Assembly (NCBI GenBank): GCA_030180135.1 | Contig: CM058232.1 | Location: forward strand, 91,686,630-91,750,629 | Length of the DNA: 64,000 nt | Reading direction: 5' to 3' | From: Orychophragmus violaceus | Taxonomy: Eukaryota; Streptophyta; Magnoliopsida; Brassicales; Brassicaceae | Shown here: piece after piece, positions 1-11,407 of the stretch | How positions within the stretch are numbered: position 1 is the stretch's first letter | How the letters are laid out: every line of letters begins with the position of its first letter | Made by a program: the position numbers and the translations under genes | The notes under the pieces: model-generated | The model's input: only the letters and a program-made list of their open reading frames with translations | The model's database searches: none | Told to the model about the DNA's origin: nothing

Positions 1-519
1 TTGCGTATAACGAGTTTGGTACGCAACCCTTGTGTCGTCGGAAGGGGGTTTTGGCGAGCCCCCCGAGAGTAATAAATTTGGGCGCCGGGGCCAATGGCGG
101 GCTTCGGTTTCCCTGGGAATTGTTTGCGCTTCGTGCGGAGTAGATGTCCTTCGGGACGTAGGTTGTGTGGTGAAAGCCTTCGGGTGATGATTGTTGATTG
201 CAAGATTCTATTAGCCTAGGACTTGTGATTCGTTGTTGTGTAGTGTAAGCTGGGATCGCGGGTTCCCTAAATCCGCCCCTCACTGGGTAATTGTGTTTGA
301 AACAATTACTCAGACCTCCTTTCCCTTTTTCCCCTGCCTCCGTTTTCTTGCAGGTCCGGATGCGGGATTAATTCGATCGGGTGATGACATTGGTGTATTT
401 GAATCCGAAGAGAGCGCCGGGTCCTGGGACAAGTTGAGTGACATCCCGGTTGGACCAGAATGGGCTCCACGGGTGTCCTAATGCCGCGTCTCCGGTTTAA
501 CCGGGAGGCGGGTGTTACA
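1..519 (+). repeat. Truncated LTR, relative of the LARD LTR at 972-2693
   Basis: This stretch resembles the last ~550 bp of the LTR that ends at 2693: it shares the CGTATAACGAGTTTKGG word near its start, the GAAACAATTACTCAG word at 299-313, and the ending CGGGTGTTACA at 509-519. It is clearly diverged from that LTR. No tRNA-Met-type primer site follows the ACA end, so it is the end of a 3' LTR or a solo LTR rather than a 5' LTR. The start lies outside the window. Confidence 0.7.
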
Positions 520-966
520 TCTAGGCTCTAGCGAACATAGAGGAGGAGTTTACCGAATGAAACATGTAACCGCCGACTTCGAAAAAAACACATGCTAAAG
601 TCTCAAACCAACTGTGGACAGAACTAATGCTGGAAAAAACGGACTGCCACTAATTCGGAGAGTAAAGAAAGAAACCCACTAATGACGTGTTGTCATGAGA
701 AAACTTCCACCACCGAATGCCGCCAGTTTTAGAAGCCAAACCCACGCTACCGAACCATAAAGATAGATAAGTTAGATTTACGAATGTTCTTGGACCTGAG
801 AAAAAAAAAAGGAAAGAAAGTGAGCTGCGAACCCTCTCCAACGACACAAAATTTATGTAAAACTGTCTAGAAAAAGAAAGTAGAAAGAAGACAGAGAATG
901 ATTTTCTAAATGAATGATATGCAAGGGTTAATTAGGTCGGTAACCGTATTGTGAAACTTAATGAAG
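520..966. other. Spacer between two related LTR sequences
   Basis: AT-rich sequence with no convincing coding frame, RNA gene or repeat. The last bases run into the target-site duplication of the next element. Confidence 0.5.
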
Positions 967-971
967 CAATG

Positions 972-2693
972 TGTAACATACCCAAACTGGCGCAATTAAA
1001 AATTTTGAGAAAAGAAGAGGAAAGCCCATTAGCCCAAGCCCAAAAGCCTCTTCCTTCCCAAAACCCTAGCATTTTCATTATAAATAGGAGCCACCTTTTT
1101 GGAGAAACCAAGAAGAAATGATCCTCGGCGAAGCCCTGCTCCATTACCGTCGCAGCCAAAGCCTCCAGAGAGTAGATCTAGGGCTCCTCCATCGTTTGGT
1201 GTCCAAGGAGATCCGGTAAACCCTTTTTCAGATCTGATTTCTTCCAACCCGAGATCTAAAAGCCTCGTATCTTTCTAACCGTGAGGAATCTGGGAAATCC
1301 GAGACCACCATCGCGTTCCTCTCGTCGAGACGAAGCCGTAGCCACCGACCTTGCCCCCATAGCCGTCCGGACGCGCCCGCAATCGCCAAAGGAAGATCGG
1401 CCGATTCTCCACGCGCCGTCCACGCGCCGTCCACGCGCCGCCGCCGCCGGAGCCACGCGCCGCCGCCGTCCGCCGGGAGCCGCCACCGTCGCCGCCGTCC
1501 GCCGCCGCCCGGAGCCGCCGCCCGCCGCCGGAGCTCCGCCGCCGCCGACCACCGGAGCCACCGCCGGACCGCCGCCGAGTCAACTCGGCCGGCGACCGAG
1601 TCAACTCGGTTGACCGGGTCGGGTCGGTTAACCGGGTCGGGTTGACCGGGTCGGATCGTTGACCGGTTCGGTTGACCCGGTTCAATCCAATTCGGGTTCG
1701 GTTTAGGTTAACCGGTTCAATTCCAATTTCAATTTCCGGTTTAGGTCGGTTAAGCTGGTTTGAGCTGGGTATTTTCAATCGATCATATCTAGCTCATCCT
1801 AAGCCCGATTTAAGCGATTCAAAAGCCCATCTCACTCGATTTCTCGTCCTCTTTCCAGAACCGATGTCCGTTTGGGTCAATAGGGTTGCTAATTCACGGT
1901 TTTGCCCTCTTCTTTGGCTAAGGTGAGGACCGTTGGTGATCTCCCTTGCTCTATTCGATTCCGGGCGATAGTCCCATGTTAATGTCGTCTTTCCTAGGTA
2001 GCGTAGGATAGTAGAGATCTCGATCTGATTGCTTGAGAACGTAGAACTGCTAGGTTATCGCTGAGCCTGAAAATGTTGCTTGTGTGTGATGGATATGATT
2101 GGTAGCTGTGTTAGGTCCCCCGAAAGGGTATTTCTTGGCGGCTCGCGTATAACGAGTTTTGGGTACGCGACCCTTGTATCGTCGGAAGGGAGGTCTTGGC
2201 GAGCCTCCCCAAGTTTACCGTGCCTTCGGGCCGACGTGGAAGTGACCGGGTGAGCCGGTTGCTTGAGCCTACCGGGTTGGGCCGGGTTGTGTGGAGCCTT
2301 CGGGCTAGAGTAGGGGTTCGCGAGTGTGAAAGCACGAGTGGATGTAGTTTGCGTGGTGAAAGCCTTCGGGCCTGTTTGCAAGGTGATATTAGCTTAGGAC
2401 TTGTGATCCGTAGTTGTGTGGCGTAAGCCGGGATCGCGGACTCCTTAAGTCCGTCCTCACTGGGTGATTGTGTTTGAAACAATTACTCAGGCCTCCTTTT
2501 CTTTTTCCCTTCTTTTTCCCTCGCAGGTCTGGATGAAGGATTGATCGATCGTTGTGACGTGATTGGTGGATTTGAATACGAAGGAAGCGCCGGGTCCTGG
2601 GACAAGTTGAGAAGGCGTCCCGGTTGGACCACTTTCGGTTCAGCGGGCGTCCTAATGCCGCGTCTCCGGTTAAGCCGGGAGACGGGTGTTACA
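972..2693 (+). repeat. 5' LTR of the LARD element
   Basis: This LTR is 1722 bp and matches 4545-6148 over almost its whole length. A TATAAATA-like box at 1079-1086 lies in the shared promoter-like part. A strongly CCG-repetitive stretch at about 1420-1620 is ~118 bp longer here than in the 3' LTR and contains the dyad GAGTCAACTC. The open frames across this GC-rich stretch are composition artefacts. Confidence 0.92.
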
Positions 2694-2696
2694 ATT

Positions 2697-2708
2697 TGGT
2701 ATCAGAGC
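2697..2708 (+). other. Primer-binding site (tRNA-Met type) of the LARD element
   Basis: TGGTATCAGAGC begins three bases after the 5' LTR. It is the standard plant sequence complementary to the 3' end of initiator tRNA-Met. Confidence 0.92.
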
Positions 2709-4530
2709 CTAGGTTAAAGGTCTCCCAGTCCTGCCCTGGGAGATCAGCTTTCGTTGTTTTCTTAAAAACCCCGTTTTCAATCTTTTTCAAAACCGTTTGC
2801 GAAATTTTATAAAATGGTTACTTTGCGAAAAGCTTTTTCAAGCACCAACTATATCATAGATTGTTCTCCACGCCGGTCCTAGTCTAGATAGAATTTATCC
2901 GTGCAGGTTGGCGTCATTGTCTTTAAACCTCGGTTGTGCTACTGCCCGCTAGATGTGTGCCGAGACGTATGTCGTGATGTGTGCCGTTGAGGTGTATGTT
3001 GGGATGTGTGTTGTGGTGTGCGCCTACAGGGCAGTCGGTACTAGTGAGGTGGTGTTGGGGTCATCGTGGGTTCAAAGTATTGTTCAACCAAGTGTGCTAA
3101 AGTGTCAAGGATGCGAAGACGATCAGGCGAGAGGCTAATGCGGGAATACTGCTAGGAGCATTGTAAGAGCTGCGAGGAGTGCTACAGGAGCTGCAAGAGG
3201 TCGATGGAAAGACCGGATTGCGAGGAGTGCTACAGGAGCTGCAAGAGGTCGATGGAAAGACCGGATTGCGAGGAGTGCTACAGGAGCTGCAAGAGGTCAA
3301 TGGAAAGACCGGATTGCGAGGAGTGCTACAGGAGCGGCAAGAGGTCAAGGAAAAGACTGGATTGCAAGGAGGCCATTTGGAAGTGGCGGTGTTTCGACTG
3401 GATTAAGCGTCGGGAGTTGCTTGAGTTGCCTGGATCACAAGGAGCAGCGGGAGGTTACTCAAATCTGTTCCAAGTAGGGAATCTTGGAGTCGGTTTGTGA
3501 CATCAACTTCAATGAGTTATGGATGGCTCGTTGAAGAATGATCAAGCAGGAAGCTGGAGAAGGTCTTCGTGGTACGGCAAGTTCGAGATTCAACGGTGAG
3601 GCCGGAAAGGAAACGGTCTGCCCTGGAGTTCTTTGTGGATTACTGAAGCAGCTAACGGAGTTCCGCAAGAGGGAAAGAAGATCGCAGAAGCGTTCTGGGA
3701 AGTGGCGTTGTGGCATTTGGAATTGCCCGACAAGCTGGACGTCTGTAATTGCAAGTTCAAATGGACAAAGCAGGATATTGGAAATGGAAATCAAACGGGA
3801 GAGTGTTAGGAAAACACTTTGGAGGATTGGCAAGAAGCTGCAAGGAATAGCAAAGGAGCGCAAGTCTAATGGGGAAGGAAACCCAAAGGATGGTGTTTGG
3901 AAAGCACCACAACCGGATCACAAGGTAGGACACCTTGACCTGGAAGTCAGATTGGAAGCTGGTTTGGATATCAGAGTGCGCAGCGGAAGCGTGGCATTGG
4001 AGCATATCAGGAGTTAAGTGGGTCGTTCCCCACCAGCCAGATAGCCATAATGGACATGGTTAGCTGCATCGGTCACAAAGGTTAGCAAGGATGTCTGCTT
4101 GGGCGACAGTCAACGCCATAGTGCACGGTAATGGAAAACCGTCGTAGAGAATCCATTTGGAAGTGGATGATGCATTGTGGCACGGTAATGGAAACCGTTG
4201 AGGAGAATGGGACCGGAAGCGGGACATCGAATTCAAGACTTGGAACCACTCGAGGGATGAGTGTTGTTTTAAACGTTGGAGACCGACCCTAATGGACATG
4301 GGCGGTAGCATGTGGCGTTTGTATTGCATTCTGGAAGATATTGTTGGATCGGCACCAGGAAGAAGGACACTTCAGAGTGTGGTTGGAAATAAGGGGGGGA
4401 GGAGCAGTCTGCAGGATTCAAGCAAGTAAGCAATCAAGTCAGTTTTGGGTCAGCGAAGTTTACGGAGTGTGGTTGGTAAAGAGTTGCAGTGGGGAACCCC
4501 CGCCACAGAATTCGGGGACGAATTCTTTTT
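2709..4530 (+). other. Non-coding interior of the LARD element
   Basis: The interior has only short frames with no recognisable retrotransposon domain. It is rich in GGAAG/GGAAAG words and short imperfect repeats: a CACGGTAATGGAAA-type motif occurs near 4124 and 4178, and CCATTTGGAAGTGG near 3372 and 4151. The 48-bp tandem array is listed separately. Confidence 0.7.
3171..3362 (+). repeat. 48-bp tandem repeat, about four units
   Basis: A 48-bp unit beginning GCGAGGAGTGCTACAGGAGC recurs near 3171, 3219, 3267 and 3315. The last unit is more diverged. Because 48 is a multiple of three, frame is kept and one frame gives a 16-residue repeat with Cys pairs (unit start MERPDCEECY). Frames on both strands are open here, so this is probably a non-coding minisatellite. 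Confidence 0.85.
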
Positions 4531-4544
4531 AAGGGGGGGAGAAT
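4531..4544 (+). other. Polypurine tract of the LARD element
   Basis: AAGGGGGGGAGAAT lies directly before the TG of the 3' LTR, the expected place and composition for the plus-strand primer. Confidence 0.88.
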
Positions 4545-6148
4545 TGTAACATACCCAAACTGGCCCAATTAAAAATTTTGAGAAAAGAAGAGGAAAGCCC
4601 ATTAGCCCAAGCCCAAAAGCCTCTTCCTTCCCAAAACCCTAGCATTTTCATTATAAATAGGAGCCACCTTTTTGGAGAAACCAAGAAGAAATGATCCTCG
4701 GCAAAGCCCTGCTCCATTACCGTCGCAGCCAAAGCCTCCAGAGAGTAGATCTAGGGCTCCTCCATCGTTTGGTGTCCAAGGAGATCCGGTAAACCCTTTT
4801 TCAGATCTGATTTCTTCCAACCCGAGATCTAAAAGCCTCGTATCTTTCTAACCGTGAGGAATCTGGGAAATCCGAGACCACCATCGCGTTCCTCTCGTCG
4901 AGACGAAGCCGTAGCCACCGACCTTGCCCCCATAGCCGTCCGGACGCGCCCGCAATCGCCAAAGGAAGATCGGCCGATTCTCCACGCGCCGTCCACGCGC
5001 CGTCCACGCGCCGCCGCCGCCGGAGCCACGCGCTCAACTCGGCCGGCGGTCCGGCGGTGGCTCCGGTGGTCGGCGGCGGCGGTTAACCGGGTCGGGTTTA
5101 CCGGGTCGGATCGTTGACCGGTTCGGTTGACCCGGTTCAATCCAATTCGGGTTCGGTTTAGGTTAACCGGTTCAATTCCAATTTCAATTTCCGGTTTAGG
5201 TCGGTTAAGCTGGTTTGAGCTGGGTATTTTCAATCGATCATATCTAGCTCATCCTAAGCCCGATTTAAGCGATTCAAAAGCCCATCTCACTCGATTTCTC
5301 GTCCTCTTTCCAGAACCGATGTCCGTTCGGGTCAATAGGGTTGCTAATTCACGGTTTTGCCCTCTTCTTTGGCTAAGGTGAGGACCGTTGGTGATCTCCC
5401 TTGCTCTATTCGATTCCGGGCGATAGTCCCATGTTAATGTCGTCTTTCCTAGGTAGCGTAGGATAGTAGAGATCTCGATGTGATTGCTTGAGAACGTAGA
5501 ACTGCTAGGTTATCGCTGAGCCTGAAAATGTTGCTTGTGTGTGATGGATATGATTGGTAGCTGTGTTAGGTCCCCCGAAAGGGTGTTTCTTGGCGGCTCG
5601 CGTATAACGAGTTTTGGGTACGCGACCCTTGTATCGTCGGAAGGGAGGTCTTGGCGAGCCTCCCCAAGTTTACCGTGCCTTCGGGCCGACGTGGAAGTGA
5701 CCGGGTGAGCCGGTTGCTTGAGCCTACCGGGTTGGGCCGGGTTGTGTGGAGCCTTCGGGCTAGAGTAGGGGTTCGCGAGTGTGAAAGCACGAGTGGATGT
5801 AGTTTGCGTGGTGAAAGCCTTCGGGCCTGTTTGCAAGGTGATATTAGCTTAGGACTTGTGATCCGTAGTTGTGTGGCGTAAGCCGGGATCGCGGACTCCT
5901 TAAGTCCGTCCTCACTGGGTGATTGTGTTTGAAACAATTACTCAGGCCTCCTTTTCTTTTTCCCTTCTTTTTCCCTCGCAGGTCTGGATGAAGGATTGAT
6001 CGATCGTTGTGACGTGATTGGTGGATTTGAATACGAAGGAAGCGCCGGGTCCTGGGACAAGTTGAGAAAGCGTCCCGGTTGGACCACTTTCGGTTCAGCG
6101 GGCGTCCTAATGCCGCGTCTCCGGTTAAGCCGGGAGACGGGTGTTACA
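4545..6148 (+). repeat. 3' LTR of the LARD element
   Basis: This LTR is 1604 bp. It matches the 5' LTR except around 5034-5085, where the CCG-rich block is shortened and its remaining ~45 bp read as the reverse complement of about 1540-1585 in the 5' LTR. The duplication caatg follows at 6149-6153. Confidence 0.92.
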
Positions 6149-6153
6149 CAATG

Positions 6154-6449
6154 ATTATCACTACAAATTGTACTTAGATCCGGCGCGATATCACTGAAAT
6201 AGCATATTGTTTTTATTAACTCTAAAATATCATGTTATCTAAAACGAAATAGGGTGTTATTTATTTCATATTAAAAACAACAGGTATCTTTTACCTAATG
6301 TAGTAAATGTTTCTTTTTAGTTTAGTAAATGTTCATTTAGTGTAGTTACCCACGTACAATGTGAGAAGAGGATCTAAACGTAATTTAATGATGGAAATGA
6401 TAAAGAAACCCAATGCAAGTTGTGCTATGTGAGAAAACTGTACCTATAT
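6154..6449. other. AT-rich intergenic stretch
   Basis: No gene, RNA gene or clear repeat is seen. Confidence 0.4.
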
Positions 6450-6822
6450 ATTCTTGAGAAAAGTCATAAAATAGCACAAAAAACATATCTTATCATAAAT
6501 ATAGCAACAAGGAAAATAATTCACATTTTTAGTATTATTTTAATTACAAAGATTTTTATAGTATTATATAATGTAGGGTTTAGAGTTAATTATTTAGGAT
6601 TTAGGGTTTATTATTTAGGGTTTAGGGTTTAGTATTTAGGGTTTAGGGTTTATTATTCAAGGTTAGGGTTTAATATTTAAAGTTTAGGGTTTAGTATTTA
6701 AGATTTAGGGTTAGGGCTAATTTAATGACAAAACATGTTTTTGTGCTATTTTTATGATTTTTCTTCCTTGGTGCTATATTTTTGACAAGTCATGTTTTTG
6801 TGCTATTAATGTGATTTGCCCT
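6450..6822. mobile_element. MITE-like inverted-repeat element with a telomere-like core
   Basis: The left part carries AAAATAGCACAAAAAACAT and ATATAGCAACAAGG. The right part carries their approximate reverse complements in the same order (CCTTGGTGCTATAT, ATGTTTTTGTGCTATTTT, and a second ATGTTTTTGTGCTATT). Between them, about 6570-6715, is a run of TTTAGGG-like units separated by TATTTA. Inverted flanks around a ~370-bp AT-rich core suggest a small non-autonomous DNA element. The exact ends and duplication were not fixed. Confidence 0.55.
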
Positions 6823-7284
6823 TAAAAGATTCGATCCCAAATGAAACTAAAAGAGAATCTAGCAGCATTACAAGACCTATTCTGCCAACATATACTTTTT
6901 TCCTCTCTCTCTCTGCTTCTTCCCCAAGCTTTCACCGTACTTATGCTCTTCCCGGTGATCGTCTTGAACTTCCTGCTCTCCTGTATCAAGACAGATCATA
7001 TGTTTAATATTTAAGAATCAATAATACATAAGTTTATTACTTAATCCAAAAGGAATTCATATTTAGTTAACTGTTGCAGTTATAGAACTGATAACATATT
7101 TACAAGCTTCGTCTATTAATATTGATACTTAGGTCTATTAAACTAATATGAGAGCCTTAACCATTTTCATAGTAAAATATAGACCTAATTTATTTGTATC
7201 TTCTAAATTTTCTTAAGGCCATGCTTGGAATTCATGGTAAACACTTTCTTTTCAAAATAATCAAACTGAGTCTTAAGTGGCAAC
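6823..7284. other. AT-rich intergenic stretch
   Basis: There is one short plus-strand frame (6816-7007) with no recognisable motif, and nothing else supportable. Confidence 0.4.
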
Positions 7285-7850
7285 TAAAACCATCTCCAAT
7301 ATATAACTCCATTTTTTACTCCAAAATGGAGTAACTCCAAAATGGAGTAGTGTTTTACTCGAATGTATTATTCCATTTTTTACTCTATAAATTTAATATT
7401 CTTTATAGATGCTTTTCTATTTTGTTTTAGTACATTGTAGTTATAAAAATTTACAAATTGACCCTATTTATTTTTTTTCATAATTTTTTATAAATTATAA
7501 AATAATTTTATTTTACAATTATTTTATAAACAAGAAAGTAGTATTAAAGTAATAAATTTTTATTTTAAAATGTTTAAAAATAGTTATAATTTTTACTAAA
7601 ATATATTAATATCTATATTTACATAATAATTATATAATAATAATAATTATATTCATAAAAGTTAAAAAAGTATTTAATATTCAAAAGGACTAGTTTCTAA
7701 ATAAAAATGTTTAACTCCAAAATGGAGTTACTCCAAATAGTAATCTTACTAATTACTCCATTTTGGAATGGAAAATGGAGTGGAGTTGGAGAGGATTTTA
7801 CTTCAAATCCTATTTTGGAGTGGAAAATGAAATAGGATTAGAGATGCCCT
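7285..7850. mobile_element. MITE-like element with TCCAAAATGGAG inverted repeats
   Basis: The left flank (CCATCTCCAATATATAACTCC, then ACTCCAAAATGGAGTAACTCC) is mirrored by the right flank (GGAGTTGGAGAGG, TTTGGAGTGGAAAATG, GGATTAGAGATGCCC). CTCCAAAATGGAG also occurs inside, near 7311, 7329 and 7713. The core is almost pure A/T. This architecture is common for short non-autonomous DNA elements near Brassicaceae genes. The superfamily was not determined. Confidence 0.55.
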
Positions 7851-7997
7851 AAAAAGGGAGGTGAAGAAAAGGGAGAGGGAAATAGAGTATTTAAAGAGAT
7901 AAAGCTTCCATAAAGGAAAAATAAAGTTTATAAAGAAGCCATCTTATAATGAGTAATCAAAAAACAAGATTGTTAACGTACTATAGACTGAATAAAG

Positions 7998-8600
7998 CTA
8001 CCAGACAGCCTTTTGCGAGCCTCTGTGATATGTCTTGCCGAATCTGAGTTAGCTAAAAGAAACTAAGTGTTTGTTTTTATAGTAAAAATATGCTAGAAGT
8101 ATGTATTCGGTGTCCCAAAAAAATTTGTGCATATATATACAGATACATCAACGAATGCATCAGCTTGCTTGGTTTCTTTTCATATTTTAGTTTCGCGATT
8201 GTTAATCAATATCAGTATGGATTTATCACTAGCTATGCCATATATTGCTGAAAATAACAACATACATAGACATGCAAGGATTGTTGATTGAAAGTGATAA
8301 ACGAAACAAGAAATCGGCAAAAAACCTGTTATGTATAGGATCGGGTCCACGAGGCACTTTTCTTTTGCTGGCAACGTAGCTAAGATCACCATGTATTGAT
8401 CCATCTTCAAGCTCTTGTTGTATTTCCTTACCATGTTTAATGGAGTTGTTCATCTTTGTAGTGGTAGTAATCTCTTTTGTTGTGCCGACTTCGATGTTGT
8501 TTTGTAATACAAACGTATCGATCAGTAGAAGAGTGACTAAACCGATCGTAAATAGTGTACGAAACAACAATTGGAGGCGAAGGGATTGGAGATTTTGCAT
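7998..8600 (-). CDS. CLE26-like: CLE-family signalling peptide precursor, CLE25/CLE26 type
   Basis: The precursor starts at an ATG (8598-8600). It has a hydrophobic N-terminal segment (about residues 10-32) fitting a signal peptide, a variable hydrophilic middle, and the CLE motif RKVPRGPDPIHN at the end of exon 1. CLE dodecapeptides are processed, secreted and sensed by leucine-rich-repeat receptor kinases. From memory this motif equals that of Arabidopsis CLE26 and differs from CLE25 at one residue; those act in root vascular tissue. A donor AG|GT lies right after the motif (exon 1 ends at 8326). Without splicing the frame runs on into unrelated residues. Two in-frame acceptors (exon 2 from 8043 or 8022) both reach the stop at 7998-8000 and give about 106 or 99 residues. 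Exon 2 is inferred. Confidence 0.82.
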
Positions 8601-9149
8601 GGTTTCTAGTCTTGTGGGGTTTTTTGGGTCCTATCTTCGTTGGTTGGTTGAAATAAGGACATATATCAACATCGATCTAAGAAGAGTAGGGTTCTATTCT
8701 ATTTTCCTTTAAACTATATAGCTAGAGAACAAAGATGAGTGAGATATAAAAAGCAAGAGAAAGAGAGGGAGAGTCTTATCACTTTGATGAGTTAGGATGG
8801 TTGGTGTTCTTTATAGGTTCGATGGTTTTTATTCTGTTCAGTGTTGTTAACTTCACTCGAACTTTATAGTAGAGAGAAACATAATTTCTGCTATGAATCT
8901 TTATATTTTTCTGTGAAATATATAGTTAATATTATCTTCAAGCATGAATCCGTATTTTATGTCGACTCTTTTTGTCCCAATAATCTAGATATGCCAGAGA
9001 TATATACCCATTAAACACAGAATTTTAATATCATAGAATTAATCTTTTTATAAATTGAGAAAAAGAGAGAATTGATATCTAAAACAGCTGGTCTAAAACG
9101 TGACATGGAGGTAGTATATTTAGTAGTCTTTGTTGTTGCAACAAGTACT
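8601..9149. other. Upstream region of the CLE gene
   Basis: This is AT-rich sequence with no other gene. It likely holds the CLE promoter and the junction with the LINE 3' end, for which I saw no clear poly(A) tract. Confidence 0.4.
8812..8819 (-). promoter_or_regulatory. Candidate TATA box of the CLE gene
   Basis: On the minus strand CTATAAAG lies about 210 bp upstream of the CLE start codon. The spacing would give a 5' leader of roughly 180 nt. Position and composition are the only support. Confidence 0.35.
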
Positions 9150-11151
9150 TCATTATATTAAGATTGGAGCTCTTATCTATCAAAGAGGGCTAGCCAATTA
9201 AAAACCGACGAACTTACACGGAAAAATAAAAAACCAGAAATTCTTGCATTTTTTGCAAGACAGCCGGTTTGGATATTAAAAATCCTATTAGCATATCTAA
9301 CACAAAAATTAGGAAAAAAGCTTATAGGCTCTAAATTCTTCCATTTCAGAGAAAAAGATGATCAATTCTTTGAATCTTAGATCATGGCCATGAAATCCAA
9401 GCAATCCGATAAAAAAGTGATACTCGTTAGCTAAAGATCAAGGACGCATCTCATAGACCAAATGAGTGAATCAACCTCTGCATAAAGGGGAGACAAACTC
9501 CTCCTAGACCCTTTTAGACCCAAGTGCACTATCTCGCTTCCTTGCAAACTATCCATCCGTGGCAGCTTATGGGATCTAAAGCTAGACAAGAGCCATCGAT
9601 GAAACATAAAAGTGTTCCAACGGGGAGGTTTAGAGGTATGACACCTAATCGGGGGAAATCCAAAGTGGGATTGTCTTCAATTCTCTCATTTGCTTTCCTC
9701 CAAGCTTCTTCTTCTGGGATCTTCATTGAAGTTTTCAAAAAATTTCCTATTACGTGCTTTCCAAATGAACCAAATAATCCATGGAAATGCCATTAATGCC
9801 TATGAATCCCTCATCCATTCTTTAGCCCTCCAGAATAAAAAATAAAGATTATTAAATATAGAGGAGGACATGAAGGATTGGGGAGCAGAGAGAATATATG
9901 AGAGGTTACAAACTTGTCTAGCTGGACGACATTCAAAGATAGCATGGTTAATAGTCTCCTTGTGTGCACCACATCTGGGACATCCATAATCACTACCAAT
10001 ATGGCGATAGGAAAGATTTGCACAACTTAGCAAGAAAACCGATAAACATTGCTAGACGAAGTGTTTGATCTTTCATGTAGTTTTTAGCTTCCCAAGTACT
10101 TGGTCCCTGAAAAAGTGGGATCACAAGTCTGGCGAGAAAGAGCTCTCACGGCCCAATATCCAGATTTTACTGTGTGGTTTCCAGATTTGGTATGGATCAA
10201 ACTATAATTATCACTCAAGACAATCTTGCTCGGACGTAAATCCATGATAGGAGTGATATCTTCTGGTGGAAAAAGGTATCAAGACGGTCAATCTTCCATT
10301 TCTTTGTTCCAAAATAAATGAGGAAATTTACATAAAGTTGGGGATCTATCTCGGTATTGATGCTCCGGGGAGGACGTGCCGGAAAGTCAGGTAACCAAGG
10401 TTCACTCCAAAATCTTGTGCCAAAATCGGATCCAATTATTTTCCTTAAGCTTGATAGGAGGAGAGGTTTTGCTGCCATCAGACTTCTCCACCCATAAGAA
10501 GGTCTATTCAAGACTTGAATCTCTAAGGGGGACGCGTATTTAAAGATACAACTCAAAAGAGAGTCTGGAAATCTTAGAATTCTCCATAATTTCTTCCACT
10601 GCTCAAAATCCCAAACCTCCCTTTGATGGACGGGTACATAGATTATCCAATGCAGTCCAGTGGATTCCCCTGCTATCCGCCTTAGAGCTCCACCAATAGT
10701 TGGAGATAGCACTTTTCAGTTTCGAGCATACATATTTGGGAGAAGATAACACGACATTACATGTGTCGGAACCGCTTGGGCTTGGGTTTTATAAGGACTT
10801 CTTTCCCTCCTTTAGATAAGAGTTTCAATAACCAAGAGTTGGCTCGGTTATGAACTCTATCTATCACAAAGGCAAAAACATGGACTTTCGATCAATTATT
10901 CTGCTCTCGTAATCCAAGATGAGATCCCATTCCTCTTTCTTGTGAGATGCCAACAATCCGTTTGATTTCACCTTTTGTCTCAGAAGGTACATCATTTCCG
11001 AACATGATAGATGATTTGAAAAGTTAATCCATTGCCCTGGTACTTCCCCATAAGAACAGATAATGTTTATAAATTCCTTACTCTCCTGTTGATCCGCCCT
11101 ATAGAAGAATAGATGTTCATCTGCAAATAAGAGATGAGATGTTGGTGGGCT
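9150..11151 (-). pseudogene. LINE ORF2 remnant: end of reverse transcriptase, zinc-binding domain and RNase H
   Basis: Read on the minus strand, fragments appear in LINE order. At 11110-11150 there is an RT active-site relative (LLFADEHLFF; the usual motif is FADD). At 10215-10712 is the post-RT region with RPSYGWRSLMAAKPLL and an FWSEPWLP-type segment. At 9811-10033 is the zf-RVT zinc-binding domain (CPRCGAHKETINHAIFEC). At 9529-9738 is the start of RNase H (CFIDGS and DPISCHGW), with recognisable RNase H remnants down to about 9180. Stops and frameshifts interrupt every section. The 5' part is cut off at 11151 by the Copia LTR. The missing front end is probably the endonuclease part at 38774-44916. 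Confidence 0.85.
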
Positions 11152-11407
11152 TGTTGGGAATGACCTGAAATCACACTTGTAATCACTCTAGAGATAGTTG
11201 TGTTGTCGAGATTAGACATTCATATAATACTGGGCAATCATAATGCTTTTCTAGAAGCCACTTATGATCAATGAATTTAGAACTCATTGCTAGTATTATA
11301 TGATCCTACAGGGTCACACACCTAAGCAAACTGGATATAGAATATGGGGTTGATCATTAGTGTAATGATCTGATGAATGTATATATGATACACTACAAGA
11401 AAACAGA

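Larger units (their letters stand above)
972..6148 (+). mobile_element. Complete gene-less LTR retrotransposon (LARD type)
   Basis: The element has two long LTRs (972-2693 and 4545-6148), both starting TGTAACATACCC and ending GGGTGTTACA. It has a tRNA-Met-type primer site at 2697, a purine tract at 4531, and a perfect 5-bp target-site duplication caatg (967-971 and 6149-6153). The ~1.85-kb internal part has no gag, protease, reverse transcriptase or integrase, only short open frames. Large LTRs with a non-coding interior fit a LARD that relied on proteins from another element. The superfamily of the helper cannot be told from the sequence. The LTRs are near identical outside one GC-rich segment, so the insertion is fairly recent. 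Confidence 0.92.

Noticed and set aside
1256..1778. Long open frames on both strands in the LARD LTR (Pro/Arg/Ala-rich)
   Set aside because: They arise from CCG-repeat composition, are open on both strands at once, and are disrupted in the other LTR.
3204..3500. Cys-rich repeat peptide as a possible small secreted protein
   Set aside because: It has no signal peptide and no homologous frame context, and the frame depends wholly on the tandem repeat.
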